A DNA stretch of 64,000 nucleotides, from the NCBI GenBank assembly GCA_045538755.1, contig JAZQEC010000005.1:1-64000 (forward strand). Reading direction: 5' to 3'. Both the position numbers and the translations under genes were made by a program. The notes beneath the pieces were generated by a model, which made no database searches, had not been told where the DNA came from, and saw only the letters and a list, made by a program, of their open reading frames with translations. This stretch comes from UBA1738 sp045538755. Its GTDB lineage: Bacteria; Bacillota; Clostridia; UBA1381. This document shows positions 50,949 to 60,435 of this stretch, piece after piece. The number at the start of each line of letters is the position of its first letter. Position 1 is the stretch's first letter.

Positions 50949-50972
50949 AATTACGAGAAAGGACTGACTTTT

Positions 50973-52298
50973 ATGAAACCGGTTGTTGCCATTGTCGGAC
51001 GTCCAAATGTTGGAAAGTCCACTTTGTTTAATAAAATATCAGGAGAGAGAATAAGTATAGTTGAGGACACTCCGGGTGTTACAAGGGATAGAATTTATGC
51101 TGATGCAAGCTGGCTTGATAAATCATTTACATTGATAGATACAGGCGGTATCGAGCCGTCTTCAAAGGACGAGATACTTTCCCAGATGCGTCTTCAGGCA
51201 GAGCTTGCGATTGATATGGCGGACGTTGTTGTACTTATGACAAACGTTGCAGACGGTGTTACGGCAAATGACCTTGACGTTGCCGCAATGCTTCAAAAAG
51301 CCAAAAAGAAGATTGTGCTTGCAGTAAATAAGGTGGATAATATCGGTGAGCCGCCGATGGAATTTTATGAATTTTATAATTTGGGGCTGGGCGATCCGAT
51401 TGCAATTTCTTCAACACACGGTCTCGGCGTCGGCGACCTCCTTGACGAAGTTTGCAGCCAATTCCCTGAAAATGCAAACACCGCAGACGATGAGGAAGAA
51501 ATCAAGGTTGCTGTAATAGGTAAGCCTAATGCAGGAAAGTCAAGTCTTATAAACCGAATTTTGGGCGAAAACCGTGTTATTGTTTCAAATATCGCAGGAA
51601 CTACCCGTGACGCAATCGACTCGCATTTTGAGAAAAACGGCGATAAGTTTTTGCTTATAGATACTGCCGGAATGAGAAAACGTAAAAAAATCGACGAAAA
51701 TGTTGAGCATTATAGCGTTGTAAGAGCTTTAGCTGCTGTTGACAGAAGTGATGTCTGCGTAATTATGCTTGATGCAAACGAAGGTGTGACCGAGCAGGAT
51801 ACCAAGATTGCGGGCTATGCGCACGAACAGGGAAAGGCTTGCATTGTTGCTGTAAATAAGTGGGACTCGATTGCAAAGGACGACAAAACAATGAAAGCAT
51901 TTAGGACAAAGGTCGAGGAAGGCTTTGCATATATGTCTTATGCATCAATCATGTTCATTTCAGCAAAAACCGGACAGCGCGTAGATAAGCTGTTGGAGGA
52001 AATAAAGCTTGTAAACGAGCAGCATAAACGCAGAATAACCACAGGAATGCTAAATGACGTACTAAATGATGCGATGTCCAAGCAACAGCCACCATCAGAT
52101 AAGGGAAAGCGTCTTAAAATTTACTACGGAACACAAGCCTCGGTAGCACCGCCCACGTTCGTTCTTTTCTGTAACTCAAAGGACTTGTTCCATTATTCAT
52201 ATTTGCGGTTTATCGAAAACCAGATTCGTGCTGCGTTTGGGTTTTCCGGAACACCGATACACTTCATTTTAAGAGAAAAAGGTCAAAAAGACCAATAA
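50973..52298 (+). CDS. der: ribosome biogenesis GTPase Der (EngA)
   Basis: This 441-residue protein has two tandem GTPase domains with P-loops GRPNVGKST (about 9-17) and GKPNAGKSS (about 182-190), the specificity motifs NKVD and NKWD, and a C-terminal KH-like domain. It assists assembly of the large ribosomal subunit. GAAAGGA precedes the ATG. All motifs are intact. Confidence 0.97.
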   Translation: MKPVVAIVGRPNVGKSTLFNKISGERISIVEDTPGVTRDRIYADASWLDKSFTLIDTGGIEPSSKDEILSQMRLQAELAIDMADVVVLMTNVADGVTANDLDVAAMLQKAKKKIVLAVNKVDNIGEPPMEFYEFYNLGLGDPIAISSTHGLGVGDLLDEVCSQFPENANTADDEEEIKVAVIGKPNAGKSSLINRILGENRVIVSNIAGTTRDAIDSHFEKNGDKFLLIDTAGMRKRKKIDENVEHYSVVRALAAVDRSDVCVIMLDANEGVTEQDTKIAGYAHEQGKACIVAVNKWDSIAKDDKTMKAFRTKVEEGFAYMSYASIMFISAKTGQRVDKLLEEIKLVNEQHKRRITTGMLNDVLNDAMSKQQPPSDKGKRLKIYYGTQASVAPPTFVLFCNSKDLFHYSYLRFIENQIRAAFGFSGTPIHFILREKGQKDQ

Positions 52299-52316
52299 TT
52301 GCGAGGTGAAATAACG

Positions 52317-53027
52317 ATGTACTTAATTGCTTTAGTAGTCGCTATCGCTTCTTATCTTGTAGGAAGCATAAATCCATCAATAATACTTTCAAGAAGTATC
52401 TACGGTAAAGATATAAGAGAGTCAGGCTCGGGAAATGCCGGAACTACAAATATGCTTCGTACGCACGGCAAGGGCATTGCAATATTAACCTTAATATGTG
52501 ATATTTTAAAGGGTGCAATAATGGTTATACTTGCAAGCTGGATTGACAATCTTTTTGGCACGCCTGATGCGGCATTTTCAAGATTTGAAAATACATTCCT
52601 TTTGGGAAATCTTAAATATATCGCAGGAATTTTTGCGGTAATCGGTCATGATTTCCCGATTTATTTTGGGTTTCGTGGCGGAAAAGGCGTTGCAACAAGC
52701 TTAGGAGTTGTGCTGGCGCTTGACTGGCAGGTGGGAGTGATTGTGTTGGTAGCTGCAATAGCAATTATGGCGGCATCAAGATATGTCTCGCTAGGCTCTA
52801 TAACAGCCGGCGGAATTTATCCGTTTGTGTTATTTGTTTATCTGCTTTCAAAAGGTGAAAATATGGAAAGTAATATTACATATATTGCCATGTCGTTTAT
52901 TCTTGCTGTTCTGCTTATAGGCAAGCACCATACCAATATAACAAAGCTTAGAAATGGTACAGAAAATAAGCTGTTTGGCAAAAAGGCTAAAGAAACAGAG
53001 GACATTGATTCGGAGGGCGAAGAATGA
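52317..53027 (+). CDS. plsY: acyl-phosphate glycerol-3-phosphate acyltransferase PlsY
   Basis: This 236-residue membrane protein has five or so helices and the PlsY blocks GSGNAGTTN and FRGGKGVATS. It makes lysophosphatidic acid from acyl-phosphate and glycerol 3-phosphate. The start at 52317 follows AGGTGA; a reading from 52299 begins at the base after the der stop and includes the ribosome site. The C-terminus ends in an acidic tail and overlaps gpsA by four bases. Confidence 0.95.
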   Translation: MYLIALVVAIASYLVGSINPSIILSRSIYGKDIRESGSGNAGTTNMLRTHGKGIAILTLICDILKGAIMVILASWIDNLFGTPDAAFSRFENTFLLGNLKYIAGIFAVIGHDFPIYFGFRGGKGVATSLGVVLALDWQVGVIVLVAAIAIMAASRYVSLGSITAGGIYPFVLFVYLLSKGENMESNITYIAMSFILAVLLIGKHHTNITKLRNGTENKLFGKKAKETEDIDSEGEE

Positions 53028-54016
53028 AAATAGCTGTAATTGGTTCGGGAAGCTGGGGATGTGCGGCGGCAATCTTGCTGGCAAACAAAGGAAATGATGT
53101 ATGCCTTTGGAGCTGGCAACAGGCAGAAACAGACCGCTTAAATGCCGACCGTGAAAACAAAGAGGTTCTTCCGGGAAAGAAATTCCCTGATAACATTATA
53201 TGCTCGCACGATATAGAGCTTTGCGTAAAAGACGCAGCACTTATTGTAACTGTTGCGCCAAGCACGGCAACACGCACAACGGCAAAACAGCTTGCGCCAT
53301 TTGTAACAGAAGGTCAGGTACTTGTGAACTTGTCAAAGGGACTTGAAGAAGCGACACTTATGCGTCTTTCAGAGGTTTATCAAAGTGAAATCCCTCAGGC
53401 AAAGGTTGCGGTTATGAGCGGGCCGTCACACGCAGAGGAGGTAAGCATAGGACTTCCGACAACAAATGTTGTTGCCGCAAAGGATATGGCGACCGGCGAG
53501 TATATTCAGAGTATTTTTATGGATAAAACCTTTCGTGTTTATACGAGCGATGATATGATAGGAGTTGAGCTTGGAGGCGCGCTTAAAAATGTAATTGCTC
53601 TTTGTGCGGGAATTTGTGATGGCATTGGTTACGGCGACAATACAAAGGCGGCACTTATGACGCGAGGAATTGCGGAAATAAAAAGGCTGGGCGTTGCGAT
53701 GGGAGCAAAAGCGGAAACATTCGGAGGTCTTTCCGGAATAGGCGACCTGATTGTTACCTGTACAAGTGTGCACTCAAGAAACCACCGCGCAGGAATGTTA
53801 CTTGGAAAAGGACATACACTTTCGGAGACTCTTGCTGAGGTGAAAATGGTCGTTGAAGGAGTTAATACGGCAAAAGCAGCATATAATTTAAGCAGGAAAT
53901 ATAATGTTTCTATGCCAATAACAACTGAGGCATATAACATTCTTTTTGAAGGAAAGGATGCAAAGCAGGCTGTTATGGAGTTGATGACAAGGTCAAAGGC
54001 GGCAGAACAAAATTAA
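53024..54016 (+). CDS. gpsA: glycerol-3-phosphate dehydrogenase (NAD(P)+) GpsA
   Basis: This 330-residue enzyme makes glycerol 3-phosphate, the substrate of the preceding PlsY. The dinucleotide site is GSGSWGCAAA (residues 7-16), and the catalytic block is LKNVIALCAGICDGIGYG. The start overlaps the plsY stop (ATGA). The pair forms the first steps of phospholipid synthesis. Confidence 0.96.
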   Translation: MKIAVIGSGSWGCAAAILLANKGNDVCLWSWQQAETDRLNADRENKEVLPGKKFPDNIICSHDIELCVKDAALIVTVAPSTATRTTAKQLAPFVTEGQVLVNLSKGLEEATLMRLSEVYQSEIPQAKVAVMSGPSHAEEVSIGLPTTNVVAAKDMATGEYIQSIFMDKTFRVYTSDDMIGVELGGALKNVIALCAGICDGIGYGDNTKAALMTRGIAEIKRLGVAMGAKAETFGGLSGIGDLIVTCTSVHSRNHRAGMLLGKGHTLSETLAEVKMVVEGVNTAKAAYNLSRKYNVSMPITTEAYNILFEGKDAKQAVMELMTRSKAAEQN

Positions 54017-54027
54017 AGGAGAATTTT

Positions 54028-54594
54028 ATGGGAATTATATCAGTTTTCTTAATCGGAGTCGGACTTGCGATGGATGCATTTTCGGTCTCGGTGACTGACG
54101 GAATTGTTCTTAAAAATCCCAAGGTATCCGAAGCAGCGAAAATCGCATTGTTTTTCGGAATCTTCCAGTTTTTGATGCCATGTATTGGTTTTGTACTGGG
54201 AAGTGCGTTTGCTAAGTATATAACCGCATTCGACCATTGGATTGCGTTTGTTTTGCTTGCATTTATTGGCGGAAAAATGCTTTTTGAAGCCATAGGCAAA
54301 AAAGAGGAAGAAGAAATTAAAAACCCGCTTTCTTTCGGGACTTTAATTGTTTTAGCTGTTGCAACAAGTATTGACGCACTTGCTGTGGGCGTAACTTTTG
54401 CCACAATTTCCGGAGCGCTGTCAATCTGGTCAGCATCGGCTGTTATCGGTGTTGTGACGTTTTTCATTTCCTTTGTCGGTGTTTACATAGGAAGTAAATG
54501 TGGGAACTTGCTCGGAAATAAAGCAGAAATTGCCGGCGGACTGGTTTTAGTCGGCATTGGAGCTAAAATACTGATTGAACATCTGTTTTTTTAA
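54028..54594 (+). CDS. mntP: manganese efflux pump MntP
   Basis: This 188-residue protein has six membrane helices with the repeated MntP signatures GLAMDAFSVS near the N-terminus and ATSIDALAVG at about 111-120, each with a membrane aspartate. It exports Mn2+. AAAGGAG precedes the ATG. It closes the der operon, 11 bases after gpsA. A yybP-ykoY manganese riboswitch, seen with some mntP genes, is not present here. Confidence 0.93.
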   Translation: MGIISVFLIGVGLAMDAFSVSVTDGIVLKNPKVSEAAKIALFFGIFQFLMPCIGFVLGSAFAKYITAFDHWIAFVLLAFIGGKMLFEAIGKKEEEEIKNPLSFGTLIVLAVATSIDALAVGVTFATISGALSIWSASAVIGVVTFFISFVGVYIGSKCGNLLGNKAEIAGGLVLVGIGAKILIEHLFF

Positions 54595-54598
54595 TTTG

Positions 54599-54627
54599 TT
54601 GACAATTTGATACCGTTGGTATATAAT
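54599..54627 (+). promoter_or_regulatory. promoter of asnA
   Basis: TTGACA (54599-54604) and TATAAT (54622-54627) are both consensus and 17 bases apart. Confidence 0.9.
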
Positions 54628-54662
54628 TGAAAAATGTAGTTATACAGAAATGAGGAATTAAC

Positions 54663-55670
54663 GTGAAAAATCTTATTGTTCCAAAGGATTATAAATCTTT
54701 GCTGTCACTTCGCAAGACAGAGCTTGCAATAAAAAAGGTAAAGGACTTTTTTGAGCGGGATTTGTCAATCCAGCTTAATTTGACACGTGTATCAGCGCCT
54801 TTGTTTGTAAAACGAAGCAGCGGACTTAATGATACATTAAACGATGTTGAAAGACCTGTTTCGTTTGATATTAACGGTGTTGACGGCGAGTATGAGATTG
54901 TTCAGTCTCTTGCAAAGTGGAAAAGATATGCCTTAAAGCATTACGGCTTTGGTCATAATGAGGGGCTTTATACTGATATGAACGCAATCCGTCGTGATGA
55001 AGACCTTGACAACATTCATTCAAGCTATGTTGACCAGTGGGATTGGGAAAAGGTAATTGATAAGTCGGAAAGAACGGTTGAAACTCTGAAAAAGACGGTA
55101 GAGCTTATTTACAGCTCTATAAAGCACACCGAAAGATATATAGCATCGGAATTTGATTTTGCAGAAATTTATCTCCCTGAAGATATTTTCTTTGTCACAA
55201 GTCAGGAACTTGAGGATATGTATCCGGAAAAAACCCCAAAGGAACGTGAATATGCGATTGCAAAAGATAAGGGTGCAGTATTTTTGATGCAGATTGGCGG
55301 AGTTTTAAAGTCGGGAAATATGCATGACGGACGTGCTCCTGATTATGATGACTGGAGTTTAAACGGTGATATTATTGTTTACTATCCTGTTTTGGATATT
55401 GCGCTTGAGCTTTCTTCAATGGGCATAAGAGTTGATGAAGAAACACTTATGTCTCAGCTTAAAATCAGAGGCAAGGAAGAAAACGCAAACCTGCCATTCC
55501 AAAAAGCACTTTTAAATGGCGAGCTTCCATATACAATGGGCGGCGGAATTGGTCAGTCAAGACTTTGTATGTATTTCTTGCGAAAGGCACACGTCGGTGA
55601 GGTCCAGTCAGCGGTATGGCCTCTTGAAATGGAAAAGGAATGCAAGAAAAATGGAATTAATCTTTTATAA
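54663..55670 (+). CDS. asnA: aspartate-ammonia ligase AsnA
   Basis: This 335-residue enzyme makes asparagine from aspartate, ammonia and ATP. Conserved blocks are RVSAPLFV, VERPVSFD, AIRRDEDLDNIHSSYVDQWDW and the class II synthetase-like GGGIGQSRLCM near the C-terminus. The start is GTG with GAGGAATT upstream. It is a single-gene unit with its own promoter and terminator. Confidence 0.95.
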   Translation: MKNLIVPKDYKSLLSLRKTELAIKKVKDFFERDLSIQLNLTRVSAPLFVKRSSGLNDTLNDVERPVSFDINGVDGEYEIVQSLAKWKRYALKHYGFGHNEGLYTDMNAIRRDEDLDNIHSSYVDQWDWEKVIDKSERTVETLKKTVELIYSSIKHTERYIASEFDFAEIYLPEDIFFVTSQELEDMYPEKTPKEREYAIAKDKGAVFLMQIGGVLKSGNMHDGRAPDYDDWSLNGDIIVYYPVLDIALELSSMGIRVDEETLMSQLKIRGKEENANLPFQKALLNGELPYTMGGGIGQSRLCMYFLRKAHVGEVQSAVWPLEMEKECKKNGINLL

Positions 55671-55678
55671 TTTTATTG

Positions 55679-55708
55679 GCATATCGTTTATGCGATGTGC
55701 CTTTTTTG
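55679..55708 (+). terminator. terminator of asnA
   Basis: GGCATATCG pairs with CGATGTGCC and is followed by six T. Confidence 0.85.
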
Positions 55709-55714
55709 TGCGTA

Positions 55715-55743
55715 AAAAAATGAGCGGAGTTCCGCTCATTTTA
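55715..55743 (-). terminator. terminator of ymdB
   Basis: AATGAGCGGA pairs with TCCGCTCATT; the T-run follows on the minus strand. It overlaps the ymdB stop codon. Confidence 0.8.
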
Positions 55744-56517
55744 AAATTCCTTATAAATTCTTTCAATTCCCACAGTTTTGCCCGTATTTTCATCAACCTC
55801 AAATATTGCGCCGCAGAATTGACCGCAACCCGAGGCAACGGTAAATTTTTGAGGCATACCGTTTAGAAATCTCTTAATTATTGTATTCTTGTCAACACCG
55901 AGAATCGAGCAGGCTGGGCCAGTCATTCCGAGGTCGGTGATGTAGCCTGTACCACCTGAGAGAATTTTATTATCGGCAGTCTGTACATGGGTGTGTGTTC
56001 CAAAAAGAGCAGTAATTCTACTGTCGAGATAATAACCGAGTGCCATTTTCTCGCTGGTTGCTTCTGCGTGAAAATCAACAAAAATTATGTCTGACCTGTC
56101 CTTTATTGCCTCAATTTCGCTATCAGCTGCGAAAAAAGGCGATGATGCAACGCTTTGCATATATGTTCTGCCGATTAGGTTAATAACTCCGACACGAACG
56201 CCATTTTTTGCAGTAACGATAACACTGCCTTTGCCGGGAATATCGCCTTCGAAGTTTGCAGGCCGTATAACCTCGTCATTATATCGCATGATAGTTGCTA
56301 TGTCGGGACAGCCCCAAGTGTGATTTCCGGTTGTAAAAACGTCTACTCCGGCATTTTTGAGTTCTTCAAAGACGGGCTTTGTAAGACCTCTGCCGTGAGA
56401 GGCATTTTCGGCATTGGCTATAACCAAATCCACATCATATCTAATGCGTTCAAGCTCGGAAAACACTGCATCTCTGCCAACCCTGCCAAAAATGTCACCG
56501 ATTGTAAGAATTTTCAT
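55741..56517 (-). CDS. ymdB: YmdB-type metallophosphoesterase
   Basis: This 258-residue enzyme of the TIGR00282 family cleaves 2',3'-cyclic nucleotides in Bacillus and affects biofilm and sporulation decisions. The metal sites are complete: GDIFGRVGR, NAENASHGRG, GNHTWG, DFHAEATSEK and GTHTHVQTAD. AAAGGTT precedes the ATG. It follows rny, as in many Firmicutes, but a terminator separates the two genes. Confidence 0.95.
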   Translation of the reverse strand: MKILTIGDIFGRVGRDAVFSELERIRYDVDLVIANAENASHGRGLTKPVFEELKNAGVDVFTTGNHTWGCPDIATIMRYNDEVIRPANFEGDIPGKGSVIVTAKNGVRVGVINLIGRTYMQSVASSPFFAADSEIEAIKDRSDIIFVDFHAEATSEKMALGYYLDSRITALFGTHTHVQTADNKILSGGTGYITDLGMTGPACSILGVDKNTIIKRFLNGMPQKFTVASGCGQFCGAIFEVDENTGKTVGIERIYKEF

Positions 56518-56535
56518 AATGTATAACCTTTCTAT

Positions 56536-56567
56536 AAAAAACGGTTATCTTATTGATAACCGTTTTT
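56536..56567. terminator. hairpin between rny and ymdB
   Basis: AAAACGGTTATC pairs with GATAACCGTTTT, with A and T tracts on both sides. It may end most rny transcripts before ymdB. Confidence 0.75.
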
Positions 56568-56587
56568 AGTAAAATTATTCTGTAAAA

Positions 56588-58159
56588 TTATTTTGCATAA
56601 TCAACCGCACGGGTTTCGCGAATAAGGCTAATCTTAATTTGTCCCGGATATTCAAGCTCAGCTTCAATTTTCTTAACGATATCCTTTGCAACAAGAATCA
56701 TACCTGCATCGTTAACAACCTCAGGCTTAACCATAATTCTAATTTCGCGGCCTGCCTGTATTGCGAAGGACTTATCAACTCCGCCAAAGCTGTTTGCAAT
56801 TTCTTCAAGCTTTTCTAAACGTTTTATATAAGTTTCAATATTTTCACGTCTTGCACCTGGTCTTGCGGCGCTTATTGCATCGGCTGCCTGAACAAGCTGT
56901 GCAACGATTGTCTGTGCATCAACATCGCCGTGGTGAGCCATAATGGCATGGATAACGTCGTTATTTTCTTTGTACTTTTTAGCGATATCAGCACCGATTG
57001 TAACGTGTGAGCCCTCAATTTCGTGGTCAACTGCCTTGCCGATGTCGTGAAGAAGTCCTGCACGTTTTGCCAGAGTTACATCAACACCAAGCTCGCCAGC
57101 CATAACTCCTGCTAAATGTGAAACCTCGATTGAGTGACGAAGAACATTCTGACCGTAGCTTGTTCTGAAACGAAGGCGGCCAAGCAGTTTAACAAGTTCA
57201 GGGTGAAGACCGTGAACGGCTGTTTCGAATGTTGCAGCCTCGCCTTCCTGCTTAATGGTTGCCTCGACTTCTTTTCTGGCTTTATCAACAAGTTCTTCAA
57301 TTCTTGCCGGATGAATACGTCCATCAACAATAAGTTTTTCAAGTGCAATTCTTGCAACCTCACGGCGAACCGGATCAAAACTTGATAAAATTACAGCCTC
57401 AGGAGTATCGTCAATAATCAAATCAACACCCGTCATTGTTTCAAGTGTTCGGATATTACGTCCTTCACGTCCGATAATTCGGCCCTTCATTTCATCTGAA
57501 GGCAAAGCCACAACGGAAACTGTTGTTTCAGCGACGTGGTCAGCGGCAATTTTCTGGATAGAAGATGCCACAATATTTTTAGCTTTTTTCTCAGCTGTAT
57601 CCTTTGCTTCCTGCTCAATTTCTTTAACCATAATAGCGGCTTCGTGTCTGGCTTCCTGCTCAAGGTCACGTATCAAAAGCTCTTTTGCTTCCTGTTGTGA
57701 CATACCTGAAATTCTCTCAAGAGCCTCAACCTGCTGCTTTTTTAATTCATCAATTTCAGCACTCTTTGTCTCGTATTCTTTAATTTTCTGATTAAGAGTC
57801 TGATCCTTTTTCTCTAATGCATCATTTTTTCTTTCAAGATTTTCTTCTTTTTGGTTAACTCTTTTTTCCTGAATTGATAATTCGCGTCTACGGTCCTTAA
57901 TTTCAGCATCAAGTGATGCACGCAATTTTTGATTTTCTTCTTTAGCTTCCAAAACCATTTCACGTGCTTTAGCTTTTGCATTCTTTCTGGCTTCCTCAAC
58001 TATGTTCTTTGCCTTTTCTTCAGCAGAACCAAACTCTGCTTCTGCAAATTTCTTTCTGTATGAAACGCCTGCAAAAAACGATGCGATGTTAAGAAGAGCC
58101 AATACTGCCGCAGCGATTATAAGTATAATTTCCAAAGTTTCTATCTCGTCCACCCCCAT
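56588..58159 (-). CDS. rny: ribonuclease Y
   Basis: This endoribonuclease starts mRNA decay at the membrane. An N-terminal helix (about 9-30), a long charged coiled coil (about 50-200), a KH domain (GRIIGREGRNIRTLE at about 228-242) and an HD domain (LLHDIGKAVDHE at about 367-378) follow in order. The exact start is uncertain: the ATG at 58159 lies upstream of GGGGGTGG, while a TTG eight codons later (58135) is preceded by that site at 14 bases. The length of about 515-523 fits either. Confidence 0.95.
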   Translation of the reverse strand: MGVDEIETLEIILIIAAAVLALLNIASFFAGVSYRKKFAEAEFGSAEEKAKNIVEEARKNAKAKAREMVLEAKEENQKLRASLDAEIKDRRRELSIQEKRVNQKEENLERKNDALEKKDQTLNQKIKEYETKSAEIDELKKQQVEALERISGMSQQEAKELLIRDLEQEARHEAAIMVKEIEQEAKDTAEKKAKNIVASSIQKIAADHVAETTVSVVALPSDEMKGRIIGREGRNIRTLETMTGVDLIIDDTPEAVILSSFDPVRREVARIALEKLIVDGRIHPARIEELVDKARKEVEATIKQEGEAATFETAVHGLHPELVKLLGRLRFRTSYGQNVLRHSIEVSHLAGVMAGELGVDVTLAKRAGLLHDIGKAVDHEIEGSHVTIGADIAKKYKENNDVIHAIMAHHGDVDAQTIVAQLVQAADAISAARPGARRENIETYIKRLEKLEEIANSFGGVDKSFAIQAGREIRIMVKPEVVNDAGMILVAKDIVKKIEAELEYPGQIKISLIRETRAVDYAK

Positions 58160-58518
58160 TAAAAAATTTTTTAATATAAATCGGGGATGCTGAATATATG
58201 AAATTGTTATTTATTCAAATTATATTTTCATAAACTACTATCAAAAATTCAACATTCCCAATAAATAGTTTAAAGAAATAACAAGCATATACCTATTTTA
58301 TCCTATTTTTAAACGTGTGTCAAGTGAATATTAAAAATCAATTAAAAGTGTAAGATAATTGTAAAGAAACAGGGCATAATGTAAAATATATGTGAAAAAA
58401 CAAAAAATGTGTAGTTTTGTACAAAAACGAATGGTTAAAATTTACTATTTTAGTATTTACTGCATAAAAAATGTGTGATATAATAATATATAGCAATAAA
58501 TATGAGAGGGGACAACAG
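58160..58518. other. divergent promoter region of rny and glgB
   Basis: An AT-rich region of 359 bases. On the minus strand TATAAT near 58224-58229 could serve rny. On the plus strand the glgB promoter lies at 58456-58484. No ORF or further structure was recognised. Confidence 0.6.
58456..58484 (+). promoter_or_regulatory. promoter of the glg operon
   Basis: TTTACT (58456-58461) and TATAAT (58479-58484) are 17 bases apart, 34 bases before the glgB start. Confidence 0.8.
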
Positions 58519-60435
58519 ATGAGTGTGTTAATGAATGAGAAAAAATGGGCAGAAATTAATGAGTTTCAGCTCTATTTATATAATGAAGGAACAAATTTTC
58601 AATCATACGAAATGCTTGGCCCACATAAAATAGATAACGGGTGGAGATTCGCCGTTTGGGCGCCTAATGCAAAGAGCGTTTCAGTGGCAGGGGATTTTAA
58701 TAACTGGACAGGCGACGGAAAGCTGCTCGAAAAAATCGGAACGACAGGTGTTTGGTACGGCGTTTTCAATGATATAAAAGAGGGAATGATTTATAAATAT
58801 GCCGTGACCGATAAAAACGGAAATACGGTTTTAAAAGCAGACCCGTTTTCTTTTGAATGTGAATTACGACCGAATACGGCTTCGGTGGTGCGGGATATAC
58901 CTAAATATAAATGGGGCGACAGTAAGTGGATTAAAAACCGTGAAAAAAATCCGATATATGATAAGCCGATGAATATTTATGAAGTCCATGCGGCTTCCTG
59001 GAAAATGCATGAGGACGGAAGTCTTTATACCTACCGTGAGCTTGCAGACGAGCTTGTGCCTTATGTAAAAGAAATGGGATATACTCATATTGAAATGATG
59101 CCGCTTTCCGAATATCCGTTTGACGGCTCGTGGGGATATCAGGTGACGGGTTATTTTGCAGCGACATCACGTTTTGGCAGCCCTGAAGGGCTTATGTACC
59201 TTGTTGACAAGTGTCATCAAAACGGAATCGGTATTATTATGGACTGGGTTCCAGCACATTTTCCGAGAGATTTACACGGACTTTTTCGGTTTGACGGAAC
59301 GGCGACTTATGAATATGCTGACCCGAGAATGGGCGAACATAAGGATTGGGGAACAATGGTTTTTGACTATTCAAAGAGCGAGGTTGTGTCCTTCCTTTTG
59401 TCGTCTGCGTTTTTCTGGGTAAACGAATACCACTTTGACGGACTCCGTGTTGATGCGGTTTCGTCTATGCTTTACCGTGATTACAGCAGAAATTACGGCG
59501 AGTGGACAGCAAATATTTACGGCGGAAATGAAAATCTTGAAGCGATAGATTTTCTGCGGAATTTAAATAAGATAATGTTCTCAAAATTCCCGAATATTCT
59601 GATGATTGCCGAGGAATCAACGGCATGGAGTATGGTTACCGGCCCAACCGATAAAGGCGGACTGGGATTTAACTATAAGTGGAATATGGGCTGGATGAAT
59701 GATACACTTCGGTATATGTCGATGGACCCGTATTTTAGGAAGCATAACCACGACCTTTTGACGTTTGTGATGTGCTATGCATATTCCGAAAACTTTATTT
59801 TGCCGCTGTCACACGATGAGGTTGTGCATGGCAAAAAGTCATTAATAGATAAAATGTTTGGCTCGTATGAAGAAAAATTTGCGTGCTACCGTGCGCTTTT
59901 GGGATACTATCTGTCTTTGCCGGCTAAAAAAATGATGTTTATGGGCGGCGAAATTGCGCAATTTATCGAATGGCGGTATGAAGAGGGACTGGAATGGCAG
60001 CTTCTCAAAATAGATATGCATAAGAAATTCAACGGTTATGTAAAGGAATTAAATCATTTTTACCTTGAAAATGAGCCATTTTGGGAGATAGACCAAAGCT
60101 GGGACGGATTTAAGTGGATAAATCCGGAGGACAGGGACAACTCAGTGCTGTCATATATGCGTATTGCAAAAAATGGTGAAAAAATAGTAGTAGCCGCAAA
60201 CTTTACTCCGGTTGGACGTACAAAATACAAAATTGACGTTCCTGAAGCAGGAGATTATGAGGTGCTGTTTTCGTCTGACTGGAAACGATTTGGCGGAAAT
60301 GCGGCAGCTCGCAAGAAAAAGTATAAGGCTGTCAAAAACAAAAACTCACAGGAGCTACCTTATTCAATCAATATTGAACTGGCAGGCTTGTCTGTTTTAT
60401 ATCTGAAAAAAATGCGAAAGGAAGAGATTAAATGA
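58519..60435 (+). CDS. glgB: 1,4-alpha-glucan branching enzyme GlgB
   Basis: This 638-residue GH13 enzyme forms alpha-1,6 branches in glycogen. A CBM48-type N-terminal domain (about 28-110, RFAVWAPNAKSVSVAGDFN) precedes the TIM barrel with DWVPAHF, DGLRVDAV (nucleophile Asp at about 309), AEEST and LSHDEVVHGK. The start at 58519 follows AGAGGGG; the reading from 58471 overlaps the -10 box. Its stop overlaps the glgC start (ATGA). Confidence 0.95.
   Translation: MSVLMNEKKWAEINEFQLYLYNEGTNFQSYEMLGPHKIDNGWRFAVWAPNAKSVSVAGDFNNWTGDGKLLEKIGTTGVWYGVFNDIKEGMIYKYAVTDKNGNTVLKADPFSFECELRPNTASVVRDIPKYKWGDSKWIKNREKNPIYDKPMNIYEVHAASWKMHEDGSLYTYRELADELVPYVKEMGYTHIEMMPLSEYPFDGSWGYQVTGYFAATSRFGSPEGLMYLVDKCHQNGIGIIMDWVPAHFPRDLHGLFRFDGTATYEYADPRMGEHKDWGTMVFDYSKSEVVSFLLSSAFFWVNEYHFDGLRVDAVSSMLYRDYSRNYGEWTANIYGGNENLEAIDFLRNLNKIMFSKFPNILMIAEESTAWSMVTGPTDKGGLGFNYKWNMGWMNDTLRYMSMDPYFRKHNHDLLTFVMCYAYSENFILPLSHDEVVHGKKSLIDKMFGSYEEKFACYRALLGYYLSLPAKKMMFMGGEIAQFIEWRYEEGLEWQLLKIDMHKKFNGYVKELNHFYLENEPFWEIDQSWDGFKWINPEDRDNSVLSYMRIAKNGEKIVVAANFTPVGRTKYKIDVPEAGDYEVLFSSDWKRFGGNAAARKKKYKAVKNKNSQELPYSINIELAGLSVLYLKKMRKEEIK

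Noticed and set aside
54017..54027. Manganese riboswitch before mntP
   Set aside because: Only 11 bases separate gpsA and mntP, too few for a yybP-ykoY element.
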